Assembly: GCA_904392525.1 (NCBI GenBank)
Contig: CAJFMW010000008.1
Location: 1 to 39,710, forward strand
Direction: 5' to 3'
Source of the DNA: an uncultured Eisenbergiella sp.
Lineage (GTDB): Bacteria; Bacillota; Clostridia; Lachnospirales; Lachnospiraceae
Length of the DNA: 39,710 bases
Positions 16,266 through 24,752 of the stretch are shown piece by piece. Every line of letters begins with the position of its first letter. Positions within the stretch are counted from its first letter, which is position 1. The notes under the pieces are model-generated. The model was not told the origin of the DNA. It did no database searches and was given only the letters and a program-made list of their open reading frames with translations. Position numbers and translations under genes: made by a program.

Positions 16266-17465
16266 TCACATCGGATCGCGGCCTTCCATGAGCCTGCCGA
16301 TCATTCTGCCTGCCTGCCTCGCTCTTTCCAGGTAAGCAGGCATCACCGCGGTCAGTCTCTTCCTGATCCTGTCTTCTTCCCTCATCAGCCATTCAAAACC
16401 TTCCATCAGCTCTTCTTTTCTTTGCAGAGACTGAACGGGCAGCACATAGTTTTCCCAGGTCCCAAACAGGTCAAATGCAATTCCTCTCGCCTTGACAGAA
16501 TACCCAAGCACCAGCGTGGGAATCAGGGAGGAATATGCCGCGATAGTTGCATGGGTTCTTGCGCCGATGAAAAACCGGCAGCGTGCGATATATCCCTTAA
16601 GGACCTCACAGTCTGCATCCTCGATCATGATCACTCTGCCCGTATCACGAAATTCCTGCCAGAGCTTTCGAAGCACGGTTCTGTCATCATTACTCTTCCA
16701 GACCACATGAGGGATCAGGGCTACTCCCATATCTGTTTTTTCAAGGATATGCCTGATCAGGCTCCTGTAATTTTCCATGGTAATTCCCGGGCTGCTTTCT
16801 CTCTCCACTACCATAGGACTCACATTCAGGCCAACCATATTCCCTTCCACAAATCCTTCCGGTACGGGAAGCCGCTTCGCTTTCAGCAGGAATGCAGAAT
16901 CCGGAACCAGATAGCTCTTCTCCTTCAGTCCCGCCTGTACAAGAGCCTGCCAGGTAATCGACTCTCTGGCAATAATGCACGCATAACGCTTCATGTCCTC
17001 AATGATATCCGGCTCCGATAAAAGCTCCGGCTCAATGGAACACCCCAGCAACACGGTCATAGCTCCCTGACCGGTAAAAAGCCGGTTCGAACACTTCAGC
17101 TCTTTTAAAAGAATCCCATAGCAGTAATTATCTCCGCCGATGGATATGTTCATCTGGCGCAGATTTCTGCCGCATACCTCTCGGAAACGATAACGGAAGG
17201 CAGCCTCGGGATCATGAAAAACCCGGTCACAAAGATAGTACCAGCTATGAATGAAAAAATTTTTACGCACCTTCCGTTCTTCAATAATCGTCGCCTTGCC
17301 CTTCAATGAATACGCTTCATCCTCAGCAAGGCTGTTTGTCATCACAATGGCAGGCTTCGGAAGCATCTGAACGATCGTGTTCGCGATGGCTTCACAGCCA
17401 TGGTTTCCGCTTCCGGCATGCATATACAAAACGATCTTATCCGTTTTTCCCTGATAACGCCGCAT
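16266..17465 (-). CDS. Polysaccharide pyruvyl transferase family protein (CsaB/WcaK type)
   Basis: A 399-residue GT-B-like protein of the PS_pyruv_trans family. Landmarks are MHAGSGNHGCEAI near the N-terminus, SIGGDNYCYG near 130, ALIPHVVWKS near 260 and ARTHATIAAYSSLIPTLVLGYSVKARGIA near 330-355, including the conserved R-x-H and K-x-x-G-I patterns. Characterised members add a pyruvate ketal from phosphoenolpyruvate to a hexose or ManNAc, giving the polymer negative charge. Some homologues are sugar-phosphate transferases instead. No signal peptide. It lies 40 nt upstream of the GH105 gene and after a GT2 gene. Confidence 0.86.
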   Translation of the reverse strand: MRRYQGKTDKIVLYMHAGSGNHGCEAIANTIVQMLPKPAIVMTNSLAEDEAYSLKGKATIIEERKVRKNFFIHSWYYLCDRVFHDPEAAFRYRFREVCGRNLRQMNISIGGDNYCYGILLKELKCSNRLFTGQGAMTVLLGCSIEPELLSEPDIIEDMKRYACIIARESITWQALVQAGLKEKSYLVPDSAFLLKAKRLPVPEGFVEGNMVGLNVSPMVVERESSPGITMENYRSLIRHILEKTDMGVALIPHVVWKSNDDRTVLRKLWQEFRDTGRVIMIEDADCEVLKGYIARCRFFIGARTHATIAAYSSLIPTLVLGYSVKARGIAFDLFGTWENYVLPVQSLQRKEELMEGFEWLMREEDRIRKRLTAVMPAYLERARQAGRMIGRLMEGRDPM

Positions 17466-17519
17466 ACTGCTCTTCTTCCTCCATGTTTTTTAACGGAAAT
17501 CCTCCTGTCCCGTCTCTAT

Positions 17520-18539
17520 CTATTCCTTCCGCTTCCAGATATGATACAGCTTCAGATAACACATCGGGAAATGCAGAAAAATCATCCCCTTCAGGCGGTA
17601 TCCTTTTGAAAGACGTTTCCTTCCTGTACGGCCAAGCACCTGCCAGGCCCCGGCTGCCGCTTCAATGCATCTTCTCAGATATACCATGTATTTCCGTCTT
17701 ATCACAGACGGTTCGAACAGCGCCAGCTTCCCCGCCACCAGCAAAGCCGCCTGGAACAGACACAGCTGCACGTTCTCCCGTGCCTTCTCTCCGAAGCAGG
17801 CCAGTTCCTTTTCGGCCAGCTCCCAGCAGGTGATCTGATCCATGTAGGAGGGCTTAAACGCGGTCAGCATGGCTCCTGCTTCGTTCAGGAAATAGCAGTA
17901 ACCGCATTTTTCCGTAACCAGCACCCGCTTCATCCGAGGCATGAGACGGGCCATGAACAACAGATCTTCTCCGATGGAAAGCCCCTCCGGAAAACGTATT
18001 TCTCCAACAGCCTCCCTTCGAAACAGAATGCTCCAGCAGCGGGAACAGCTTTGAAGAAGGAAGTCGTTCACATACCGTTTTGCGTCCATCAGCTGGCAGG
18101 AAACAGGAGGCTGCGCTACCTTCGCTTTTTCCTCACGGCAGGTCTGCCGTAAGCTTTCCCGCTCCTTCTCTCCCACAGCGAGGTAACCTCCCAGAATCAT
18201 GTCGCCGTTTTCAAGGACGAGCAGTTCAAGCTGCTCCTTAAGCATCTCAGGGAGGATCCAGTCGTCCGCGTCCACAAAGGCCACGTATTCTCCCTGCGCC
18301 TCATCAAGTCCACGATTGCGGGCGGAGGACACGCCTCCATTTTCCTTGCGGATAAGGCGGATGCGTTCATCCTTTTTCTCCCATTCTTCGCAAAGGGCAG
18401 CGCTGTTGTCCGCCGAGCCATCGTCAACAACGAGAATTTCCAGCTCCCGGTGGGTCTGGCGCGTAAGGCTTTCCAGGCAATCGGAAAGATAGTTTTCCGC
18501 ATTATAGACAGGAACGATGACTGAAATCAGGGCATTCAC
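17520..18539 (-). CDS. Family 2 glycosyltransferase
   Basis: A 339-residue GT-A enzyme with all usual motifs: LISVIVPVYNAENYLSDC, EILVVDDGSADNS, RKENGGVSSARNRG and VAFVDADDWILPE. A region rich in charged residues (EREKESLRQTCREEK-like, near 150) precedes a helical C-terminal domain containing RFPEGLSIGEDLLFMARLM, common in this GT2 subgroup. The start overlaps the stop of the preceding GT4 gene by 4 nt. It should act on the cytoplasmic side; donor and acceptor cannot be assigned. Confidence 0.89.
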   Translation of the reverse strand: MNALISVIVPVYNAENYLSDCLESLTRQTHRELEILVVDDGSADNSAALCEEWEKKDERIRLIRKENGGVSSARNRGLDEAQGEYVAFVDADDWILPEMLKEQLELLVLENGDMILGGYLAVGEKERESLRQTCREEKAKVAQPPVSCQLMDAKRYVNDFLLQSCSRCWSILFRREAVGEIRFPEGLSIGEDLLFMARLMPRMKRVLVTEKCGYCYFLNEAGAMLTAFKPSYMDQITCWELAEKELACFGEKARENVQLCLFQAALLVAGKLALFEPSVIRRKYMVYLRRCIEAAAGAWQVLGRTGRKRLSKGYRLKGMIFLHFPMCYLKLYHIWKRKE

Positions 18540-19669
18540 TGCGTGAGCACCTCCCAGTACCGTTCGATTCTGCTGTCCCAGTCAAAGCGCTTCACATTTT
18601 CATAGCCCTTCTCGATCAGCTCCTTCCTGAGAGCTTCATCCCCCAGCAGACGGCGTATGCAGGAAACCGTCCCGTCGATATCGTCCGGATCGGTCAGAAG
18701 ACCGGCATCACCAATCACCTCCGGCAGGGAGGAACGGTTGGAGCAGATCACCGGAACGCCAAGCTGCATGGCTTCCAGCGGAGGAAAACCAAAGCCCTCG
18801 ATCAGGGACAGGAACAGGAAGGCGCTCGCTCCGGCAAGCAGGCTGTGCATTTCCTCTCCGCTCTCGATATAACGGCAGCAGGTCACGTATTCTGCCGCCT
18901 GAGGGCTCAGCACCTCTCCCCCCGGAATGCTCTCCGGGCTGTCGATGCCGATGATCACCAGCCGGGCCGGATTCTTTCCCTCCCGGATTTCCGCTTTAAA
19001 ATAAGCCTCATAGGTCTTCAGCACGCCGAGCGCGTTCTTATGGGGAAGGGTGGATACCCCCGCGTACAGATAGGGGCCCTCCGGCTTCAGCGAAGAAGGA
19101 ACCTCTGAGCATGGAACCGGATTGATGCCGTTGTAAATCACTCTGGTCCGTTTCCCGCAGTCCGGACAGATTTCCTCCATCTCCTTCATGGAATATTCTG
19201 AAATGGTCACAACCCGGTACGCATGACGGATGGAAGCCTTCAGCCGGTTCATGATATAGGCATTTTCCACCCGGTTCAGCACTCCCGGAAAGTGTCTGTC
19301 ATAGAAGAAGGGAATCAGATCATGAATAATGACGATATCCTTCCCCCGGTAAAACAGCGGACGGTATCCCCTGGGGAACAGAACCCGGTCTCCTCCGGCC
19401 TTTTTCACCGCCGAAACCACGCCGAACAGCTCCCAGAGCGTATAGCTCAGCCTGCTTAACGGATTTCCCTTCACCTGGATGAAACGGACGCCGGGCACCT
19501 CGAAGTCCTTCCGGTTATATTCATTTCCCAGCACCACGATCTCCTCGCAGTGTTCCCTGTTCTGATTCGTTTCCGCCAGGTGACGGGTCAGGTTTTTGGC
19601 CAGGTTATAGATGCCGATGCTCTTTCCCTGTCCTTTTACCAGCTTAAAACAGTCGATGACTAGCCGCAT
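18536..19669 (-). CDS. Family 4 glycosyltransferase (mannosyltransferase-like subgroup)
   Basis: About 377 residues starting RLVIDCFKLVKGQGKSIGI. The donor half shows YLYAGVSTLPHKNALGVL and SLIEGFGFPPLEAMQLGVPVI, then SSLPEVIGDAGLLTDPDD. This combination is typical of the WbaZ/MtfB-like GT4 branch, often mannosyl- or rhamnosyltransferases. The ATG at 19669 is chosen although the frame stays open to 19915. The extra 82 residues would lie inside the upstream Wzy gene and have no family resemblance, and GAGAGG sits ~9 nt before 19669. It overlaps the Wzy-type gene by 10 nt. Confidence 0.87.
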   Translation of the reverse strand: MRLVIDCFKLVKGQGKSIGIYNLAKNLTRHLAETNQNREHCEEIVVLGNEYNRKDFEVPGVRFIQVKGNPLSRLSYTLWELFGVVSAVKKAGGDRVLFPRGYRPLFYRGKDIVIIHDLIPFFYDRHFPGVLNRVENAYIMNRLKASIRHAYRVVTISEYSMKEMEEICPDCGKRTRVIYNGINPVPCSEVPSSLKPEGPYLYAGVSTLPHKNALGVLKTYEAYFKAEIREGKNPARLVIIGIDSPESIPGGEVLSPQAAEYVTCCRYIESGEEMHSLLAGASAFLFLSLIEGFGFPPLEAMQLGVPVICSNRSSLPEVIGDAGLLTDPDDIDGTVSCIRRLLGDEALRKELIEKGYENVKRFDWDSRIERYWEVLTQ

Positions 19670-20883
19670 ACCTTTTTTCCTCTCTGATTTACGAGCATGC
19701 CCGGAAGCTTCCAGACATATCCTTTTTGGACGCTCTCTTCCGATGGGGCCCGGTCTCTGCGGTCCACGATACCGCCCCAGTACGCTCCCATGAGAAAAAG
19801 AGCATAATTTCTCCCCATATACACAGAAACGAAATGGGCCTCCAGCATGGTATACAGGGCGAAGGAAAGCAGCATCATGAAGCCGAACGGATCCTTCCGT
19901 CTGCGGCATTCCCACAGAAGCAGGGCATACATGATCACATATGCCGCGCCGGGAATAATCCCGTACCAGTAGAACAGACGGACATAGCCCAGGTCAAAAT
20001 ATTTGATGTTTTCCGGCCGTGAGAACAGACTCCAGTTGCGCAGCATTCCGCCCCCGCCCTCCAGGGTGTTCATGCTGGTGATGCGTCCGGTGATGAAACG
20101 GTCGATATAGGTATAAAACGGTCCCTGGTAGGGTTCATAATACGCGATCCAGACGGACAGGAGCACACAGGCAAAAACGGCAGCAATGCCCAGCGCATAC
20201 AGGAGCTTTGCCTCCCGCGCCTTCTTTTGGTACGCCAGAAGCAGAGACAGCGCCAGCGTGAAAACCAGAAACAGGAAGCCTGTTCTTGACCTTGTGGGAA
20301 GAAACAGCAGGATGCCCGCAAGAGCGATCAGTCCATAGTGCCAGGCCTTCATTTTTTCATGCCACAGGCAGATTCCAAGCGTGGAGAGCGCCCAGAACAG
20401 GCAGTAGCAGGCGTTGGGATGGCCCAGGCCGAAGGTGTAGCGGAGTCCTCTGTCCCCGTCGTCAATGATGTACATATTTCCAAAGATACCTGCCGCCGCC
20501 AGAAACACCAGAACCAGGCAGCCTGACAGCGTTACGAAAAAGGCCAGCTTCAGCGCCTTCTTCACATCCACATCCCGGAAGGCCGCACAGAACACCACCA
20601 GCCGGACCGCCTCGTCCCGGTCGGAGCACAGATAACAGATCCCTGCGAGAACGCCGAAGAACAGCAGCCACAGCCATTCCCTGCGCGAAAATCTGCTGCA
20701 CAGCACCTTGACCGCGAACAGAAGAAAGGTTACCCTGAAAAGCTGTCCCTCAAACGGATTGGTCCAGGAGCTCACCTCCACGACCACGATGAGCAGCTCC
20801 AGAAGCAGGCCTGCCCAGAAGCAGGTCCGGCCGATTTGAGCCATTCTTTTCTCCCATTTTTTTTCTGTGGTGATTGTTTCCAT
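19660..20883 (-). CDS. Second Wzy/O-antigen-ligase-type membrane protein
   Basis: A 407-residue protein with about 10-12 hydrophobic helices. A YTFGLGHPNACYCLF loop and LLFLPTRSRTGFLFL are the two arginine/histidine-bearing regions commonly seen in Wzy-like proteins of Gram-positive polysaccharide loci. The first ~20 residues are hydrophilic and cytoplasmic. AAGGG lies 8 nt before the ATG. It has normal length and no C-terminal extension, unlike the Wzy-type gene at 754-2328. Two such genes in one operon suggest two polymers, or a polymerase plus a ligase. The function is inferred from topology and short motifs only. Confidence 0.78.
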   Translation of the reverse strand: METITTEKKWEKRMAQIGRTCFWAGLLLELLIVVVEVSSWTNPFEGQLFRVTFLLFAVKVLCSRFSRREWLWLLFFGVLAGICYLCSDRDEAVRLVVFCAAFRDVDVKKALKLAFFVTLSGCLVLVFLAAAGIFGNMYIIDDGDRGLRYTFGLGHPNACYCLFWALSTLGICLWHEKMKAWHYGLIALAGILLFLPTRSRTGFLFLVFTLALSLLLAYQKKAREAKLLYALGIAAVFACVLLSVWIAYYEPYQGPFYTYIDRFITGRITSMNTLEGGGGMLRNWSLFSRPENIKYFDLGYVRLFYWYGIIPGAAYVIMYALLLWECRRRKDPFGFMMLLSFALYTMLEAHFVSVYMGRNYALFLMGAYWGGIVDRRDRAPSEESVQKGYVWKLPGMLVNQRGKKVCG

Positions 20884-20907
20884 TGCGTTTTCCCTTTTCT
20901 TTCCGCA

Positions 20908-21939
20908 TCAGGCAGACGCATTGCCTGCACCGCCGCTTCCGTTTCTGATTCCAAGCTTATGCAGAAGCCCGTTCCAGTAGCCAAGCACCGTATTTGTCCA
21001 GAACCACACAGCCCGCTGCTTTAAGTATTCTCCCATGGAGGCGCCGCAGGCGGAAGCGGTCTGAAAACCCTGGCCGTACATCACCGTCAGGCGAAGCATC
21101 TCTTTTCTGCAGTCCTCCTGCTCCCTCAGGCCGTATTTTTCATACATCAGTAAACGGTCCCGGAACTTCCGGATATCCCTCTCCGAAAAGCTTTCCGTGT
21201 ACTGCTCTTCATGGACGCCGATGGAAATAAGAGGCTCCGGCGTGCAAACGAAAACCGGATTCTTCTGCAGGATTTCAAAATAGAGAAACATATCGGAAGC
21301 CCAGTTGCTCCTCTCGTCAAAGGCCGCCCCACAGGCCCGGTACAGAGTGGCGGACGGGGCACCGATCTCGTTTCCCAGAAACAGATACCGGTAATCCCGC
21401 CTCAGCCGCTCCACGTATTCTTTTCCGGCAGCTCTGGCCCAGGTCTGCTTCTTTGATACCTGCATGGTGCCGCAGAAGGCGAGGGAGGCCTTCGGATTGT
21501 CATCCAGCAGCGCCGTCAGCTTTTCCAGACTGTTATCCTGCGTAAACCAGTCGTCACTGAACATGATCTTGACATATTCCCCTTTTGCCAGGGAAAGGGC
21601 CTTGTTCCAGTTAAAAATATGGCCAAGCGGCTTTTCATTATGGACATAGCGCAGACGGCTCATGCTGGGCGCGTCTGAAAGGATGCCGTCAGCACTCCCC
21701 GCGTCTGCGCTCCTCCCGCTGCGGATTCCTTCCACCAGCGCTTCAATCTCCCCGTTGGTGGAATCGTCCGTCAGTATGATCTCCACATCCTGCATGGTCT
21801 GGGCCGCGATGGAGGAAAGGAGGCGCCTCACCTCCGCTTCGTTGTTATAGGCCGGGATGCAGATGGAAACCTTCGGCCTTTCGGATGGCCAGGTCCCTTC
21901 GGATCTGTCCTGTCTCATTTCCTTTTCCATCCTTCTCAT
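20908..21939 (-). CDS. Family 2 glycosyltransferase
   Basis: A 343-residue GT-A enzyme: KVSICIPAYNNEAEVRRLL, EIILTDDSTNGEIEA, PLGHIFNWNKALSLAKG and KIMFSDDWFTQDN. The residues ~70-90 segment (SGRSADAGSADGILSDAPS) is a low-complexity insertion between the first strand and the donor loop. The GHIFNWNKAL loop replaces the GGxSxARN of other GT2 members here, placing it in a different subgroup. Several ATGs exist (21939, 21930, 21918); 21939 overlaps the GT17 stop by 4 nt, while the later ones have better ribosome-site spacing. Specificity unknown. Confidence 0.86.
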   Translation of the reverse strand: MRRMEKEMRQDRSEGTWPSERPKVSICIPAYNNEAEVRRLLSSIAAQTMQDVEIILTDDSTNGEIEALVEGIRSGRSADAGSADGILSDAPSMSRLRYVHNEKPLGHIFNWNKALSLAKGEYVKIMFSDDWFTQDNSLEKLTALLDDNPKASLAFCGTMQVSKKQTWARAAGKEYVERLRRDYRYLFLGNEIGAPSATLYRACGAAFDERSNWASDMFLYFEILQKNPVFVCTPEPLISIGVHEEQYTESFSERDIRKFRDRLLMYEKYGLREQEDCRKEMLRLTVMYGQGFQTASACGASMGEYLKQRAVWFWTNTVLGYWNGLLHKLGIRNGSGGAGNASA

Positions 21940-22889
21940 CCCCTCCCGGCGATCTTCCGGCAGATACGTTTCACGCCCCTGCCCGCCCGGTAACAGTTTT
22001 TCCGGATGCAGGATCTGATATGCCGGAACGTCCTGTGTACGCCGCTTTCCCTTTTCAAGATCAGGAAATCGTACTCAGAAAGATGATTTCTCAGATATTC
22101 CGGATAGGTATCATCAATCTCCACCCGCCGGAAGGAAGCGTTCCTTCCGAACATATCCTTGCCATCTCTGATGTTGTCCTCCACGCCGGATAGGATTTCC
22201 GCCTTGTTGAATTCCTGATGGGCTGCGGATCTCACCTTTTCAGCCACACGCTTCTTCGCGTTCTTCTCTCCGTGGCCTCCCATATAGCCGAAATGCCAGC
22301 CGCCGTCGGAAACCCGGATGCCGATTTCCTTACGCTCCGGGAAGCGCAGCTCTCCCAGCTGCAGATTCTGCTCCCGAAGAAGCCGGAAGCTGCACATCTT
22401 GGAGCCGATCCACTGCTTTTTCGTGACGCCGGGGAATTCTCCCGCATAGGAAAGCAGGTTTCCCGACACCTCCTCCATGTTCAGGTAGCAGTAGAACATC
22501 CGCTGGGCGAAATGATAAATCTTCGTGGGATCAAAATTCTGCAGGATCTCCTTCACCTTTTCCGGATTTGGAATCTCATCCAGATCGCTGAAAATGATGA
22601 TGTCCTCATCCGTACAGTCCTCAAGCCCCCGTCCCACCGCGTTTTTCTGAAAGGTATCCCGGTCATGGGTATAGCCGGGCGGCGTGTCCTCCACCACCAC
22701 ATGGATGATCTTATGGGCAAATTCCGCAAACATTTCCTTGTTTTCTTCATAGTATAAAGGCTTCGGATTCCCGGAAAAGGTCTCCGTGGCCTCGCTGATC
22801 ACAAACCGGTCCACCACCGGGTCCATAATATGAAGCCGAAGCTTCAGAATATCCAGTTCATTGAAAAACTGAAAGCAATCGTATACCAT
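21936..22889 (-). CDS. Family 17 glycosyltransferase (beta-1,4-N-acetylglucosaminyltransferase III-like)
   Basis: A 317-residue protein matching the Glyco_transf_17 family. It starts MVYDCFQFFNELDILKLRL, then DRFVISEATETFSG, IIIFSDLDEIPNPEKV with a DxD-like acidic motif near residue 98, and a C-terminal DGGWHFGYMGG. Eukaryotic MGAT3 adds bisecting GlcNAc; the bacterial members are mostly uncharacterised and found in surface-glycan loci, so only the transferase class is safe. GAGG is 7 nt before the ATG. It follows a 93-nt GC-rich spacer and is coupled to the next GT2 gene by a 4-nt overlap. Confidence 0.85.
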   Translation of the reverse strand: MVYDCFQFFNELDILKLRLHIMDPVVDRFVISEATETFSGNPKPLYYEENKEMFAEFAHKIIHVVVEDTPPGYTHDRDTFQKNAVGRGLEDCTDEDIIIFSDLDEIPNPEKVKEILQNFDPTKIYHFAQRMFYCYLNMEEVSGNLLSYAGEFPGVTKKQWIGSKMCSFRLLREQNLQLGELRFPERKEIGIRVSDGGWHFGYMGGHGEKNAKKRVAEKVRSAAHQEFNKAEILSGVEDNIRDGKDMFGRNASFRRVEIDDTYPEYLRNHLSEYDFLILKRESGVHRTFRHIRSCIRKNCYRAGRGVKRICRKIAGRG

Positions 22890-22982
22890 ACTGGTTCCTC
22901 TTCCTGCCGTCGGCTTCCGCCGTGCCGCTTCTGCCGCCCAGGGCTGCCCGGCCGCAACGCCGTCGGCGCCCGTCGGCCAGTT
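22890..22982. other. 93-bp GC-rich spacer with three copies of an 8-mer; no gene
   Basis: CCGTCGGC occurs at 907-914, 960-967 and 970-977 (offset 22000) on the plus strand. The spacer is far more GC-rich than a normal intercistronic gap and resembles degenerate coding or simple-sequence expansion. No terminator or promoter was recognised. Confidence 0.4.
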
Positions 22983-23723
22983 TCAGCCGTTTACCAGCTT
23001 TCCGTGAAGCCTTCGCAGGGCATCCACCACCGGATGCTTTCTGCGGAAGTCCGGATAGCCCGCGTTGGTCCCTTCCCACTTGTGAAAGGAGAAGGGCGTA
23101 ATTCCCTCGATCTCCGGTATCATATTCTCATGGCCGAAGTATTTTGCCACCTCAAGGGGCGCGATCCGCATGCCCTCGGCCTCCAGCAGATGACGGATCC
23201 TGCAGCAGATGAAGCCGTCCTCGTTGTACCAGCCCTTTTCCGGCGTCCAGGGAACCCCCGCCTTTTTCGGATAATCCAGAAGCCGCTTGCTGCGGATGCC
23301 GACGCTGTTCCCCACCCGGCAGATGTTGCCGTGAATATCCCGGTAGGTGGTGTCGTCTCCCTCCTTCGGAAGCGGCCATGGAGCGCCGATATAATCATAA
23401 GCCAGAAACTCGTCCCGCCACAGCTCCGGATGGACGATAAAGCCGTCGTAATGCACCAGCATCACAAAATCCGTTTCAATATAGTCTCCCAGTTCATAAA
23501 CCATCTTATAATTAAAATCATTGATATGATTCAGCCGGGAGGTATGGCGGTAATGGATGCCCTTTGGCAGAAACATCGGCTTTTTATCCGAGATGAAAAG
23601 CGCATCCGCAAATTCGATGCCCCTCATGCTGTATTCCATTGCCTTGATCGTCTCCCGCACCCGCACGCTCGTCATGGCGCACAGCGTCACGTTGGGGAGT
23701 TTCAGTTTCTCCGTTTCCTTCAT
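22983..23723 (-). CDS. DUF5672 family protein (putative glycosyltransferase)
   Basis: About 246 residues. LPNVTLCAMTSVRVRETIKAM opens the domain. LVHYDGFIVHPELWRDEFL with YDYIGAPWP and GNSVGIRSKRLLD are hallmarks of DUF5672, a family found next to glycosyltransferases and thought to have a GT-A-like fold. The H-Y-D element (near 98-100) could be its metal/nucleotide site; that is inference. The ATG at 23723 (AAGG 7 nt upstream) is chosen because the frame upstream of it overlaps the preceding GT11 gene and has no family likeness. No signal peptide. Substrate unknown. Confidence 0.82.
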   Translation of the reverse strand: MKETEKLKLPNVTLCAMTSVRVRETIKAMEYSMRGIEFADALFISDKKPMFLPKGIHYRHTSRLNHINDFNYKMVYELGDYIETDFVMLVHYDGFIVHPELWRDEFLAYDYIGAPWPLPKEGDDTTYRDIHGNICRVGNSVGIRSKRLLDYPKKAGVPWTPEKGWYNEDGFICCRIRHLLEAEGMRIAPLEVAKYFGHENMIPEIEGITPFSFHKWEGTNAGYPDFRRKHPVVDALRRLHGKLVNG

Positions 23724-23746
23724 CGCTTTCCCTTCGTTTCCGGCCT

Positions 23747-24610
23747 TCACAGCCGGATCATATTCTCCGTATAGATATCTCTGCACTCCGTCCCGTTCAG
23801 CCACCTGTCGGGCGCGATCACCTTTTTCTCCGGATTTCTTCCAAGCCAGGCCCCCCACCAGCTGAAGCTGCTGTTGGCGATGATGTGATGCTGACAGAGG
23901 CTCATCAGGTACATATCCTGATAGCCCGTATCCTCCGTGCCGCCTTCGGCCACCACGCAGTCCTTTCCGGCAAAATGTGCCTTCGCCCAGTCCGTATCAT
24001 TGGAAAACACGTAAAAAACGGCGTCCGGCACCGATTTTCGAATCCGATCCATGGCCTTTTGATAGTAGCCTTCCGTACAGATTCCCGTATACATGCCGCC
24101 GTGCGAGGCATCCAGATAATCTCCCCGGCGGACATGAACGCTGACTGCCGGGCCGTCCGAAATCCGCTCCGCCAGAACTTCTGCCTGTTCCGTAAGGTGC
24201 AGCCGCTCCTTCCGGAAGCAGTAGGCCTCTCTCACCTGATCTGCAACAGGGGCAAAATACCGTTCACTCTGAAAACAGCCCTCCAGCAGAGCCGGTTCCT
24301 TTTTCAGAACCTCCGGGTCAAAATTCACATCGGCCTCCCGGTAGGAAAGGTTCTTTCTTCCCAACAGCTTTCTCCTGATTCGGGAAACCGGATCAGGAAA
24401 GGAATCCGTCATGCGCCGGATTTCTTCCTCTGAGGCCCTGTCATAGGTCACGCCGAATACCCAGCCAAGCTGCAGGGGACGTTCTCCCTCATGGCCATAG
24501 CAGGTACTGTCGTCTATTTTCACTTGTCTGCCTTCCGCTTTCAGCCGGAGGTACAGGGCGTATTCAAACATCTGATTGCCAAGCCCTCCGGAGAGCTGTA
24601 CGATCACCAT
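23747..24610 (-). CDS. GT11 alpha-1,2-fucosyltransferase-type enzyme
   Basis: About 287 residues, the usual GT11 length. MVIVQLSGGLGNQMFEYAL carries the GGLGNQ motif, SVHVRRGDYLD near 158 is the HxRRxDY donor motif, and ANSSFSWWGAWL near 247 is the third conserved block. The FSNDTDWAK segment is also typical. The predicted reaction is fucose transfer from GDP-fucose to galactose in the growing repeat unit. The ATG at 24610 is selected: a longer frame would run into the structured spacer upstream. Its GGGGA ribosome site lies in the stem of a predicted hairpin, so translation may depend on RNA folding. Compared with the GT11 at 11791-12819, it lacks the repeat insertion. Confidence 0.9.
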   Translation of the reverse strand: MVIVQLSGGLGNQMFEYALYLRLKAEGRQVKIDDSTCYGHEGERPLQLGWVFGVTYDRASEEEIRRMTDSFPDPVSRIRRKLLGRKNLSYREADVNFDPEVLKKEPALLEGCFQSERYFAPVADQVREAYCFRKERLHLTEQAEVLAERISDGPAVSVHVRRGDYLDASHGGMYTGICTEGYYQKAMDRIRKSVPDAVFYVFSNDTDWAKAHFAGKDCVVAEGGTEDTGYQDMYLMSLCQHHIIANSSFSWWGAWLGRNPEKKVIAPDRWLNGTECRDIYTENMIRL

Positions 24611-24616
24611 AACAAT

Positions 24617-24749
24617 CCCCGTTCCGGAGCGTAGCGACGGGGCGAAGAGAAATCGCGAATGCGATTTCTCTTCAGCCATCAAAGCAATTTGTGACGCTCC
24701 GGCACAAATTGCCGTGTGAAAAATAAGCCATCAGGCTTATTTTTCACAC
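24617..24749 (-). promoter_or_regulatory. Intercistronic structured RNA element: four consecutive hairpins with complementary loops
   Basis: The 142-nt gap is almost entirely paired. In transcription order: D, arms 24749-24734 and 24729-24714 (16 bp, perfect, 4-nt loop); C, 24712-24703 and 24693-24684 (10 bp, 9-nt loop); B, 24673-24661 and 24656-24644 (13 bp, perfect, AUUC loop); A, 24642-24637 and 24622-24617 (6 bp, 14-nt loop). The whole loop of C (CCGGAGCGT) is exactly complementary to ACGCTCCGG in the loop of A, allowing a 9-bp kissing interaction. The 3' arm of A contains the GGGG that serves as ribosome site for the GT11 gene. No U-tract follows any stem, so it is not a simple terminator. 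It could be a cis-acting leader, a processing site or a dispersed structured repeat. Confidence 0.7.
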
Positions 24750-24752
24750 TCC

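Noticed and set aside
19670-19915. 82-residue N-terminal extension of the GT4 gene at 18536
   Set aside because: It lies wholly inside the Wzy-type gene in another frame, has no family likeness, and a better ribosome site precedes the ATG at 19669.
24714-24749. Transcription terminator within the operon at the 16-bp hairpin
   Set aside because: The stem is perfect but no U-tract follows on the minus strand, and the downstream genes have no promoter of their own that I can see.
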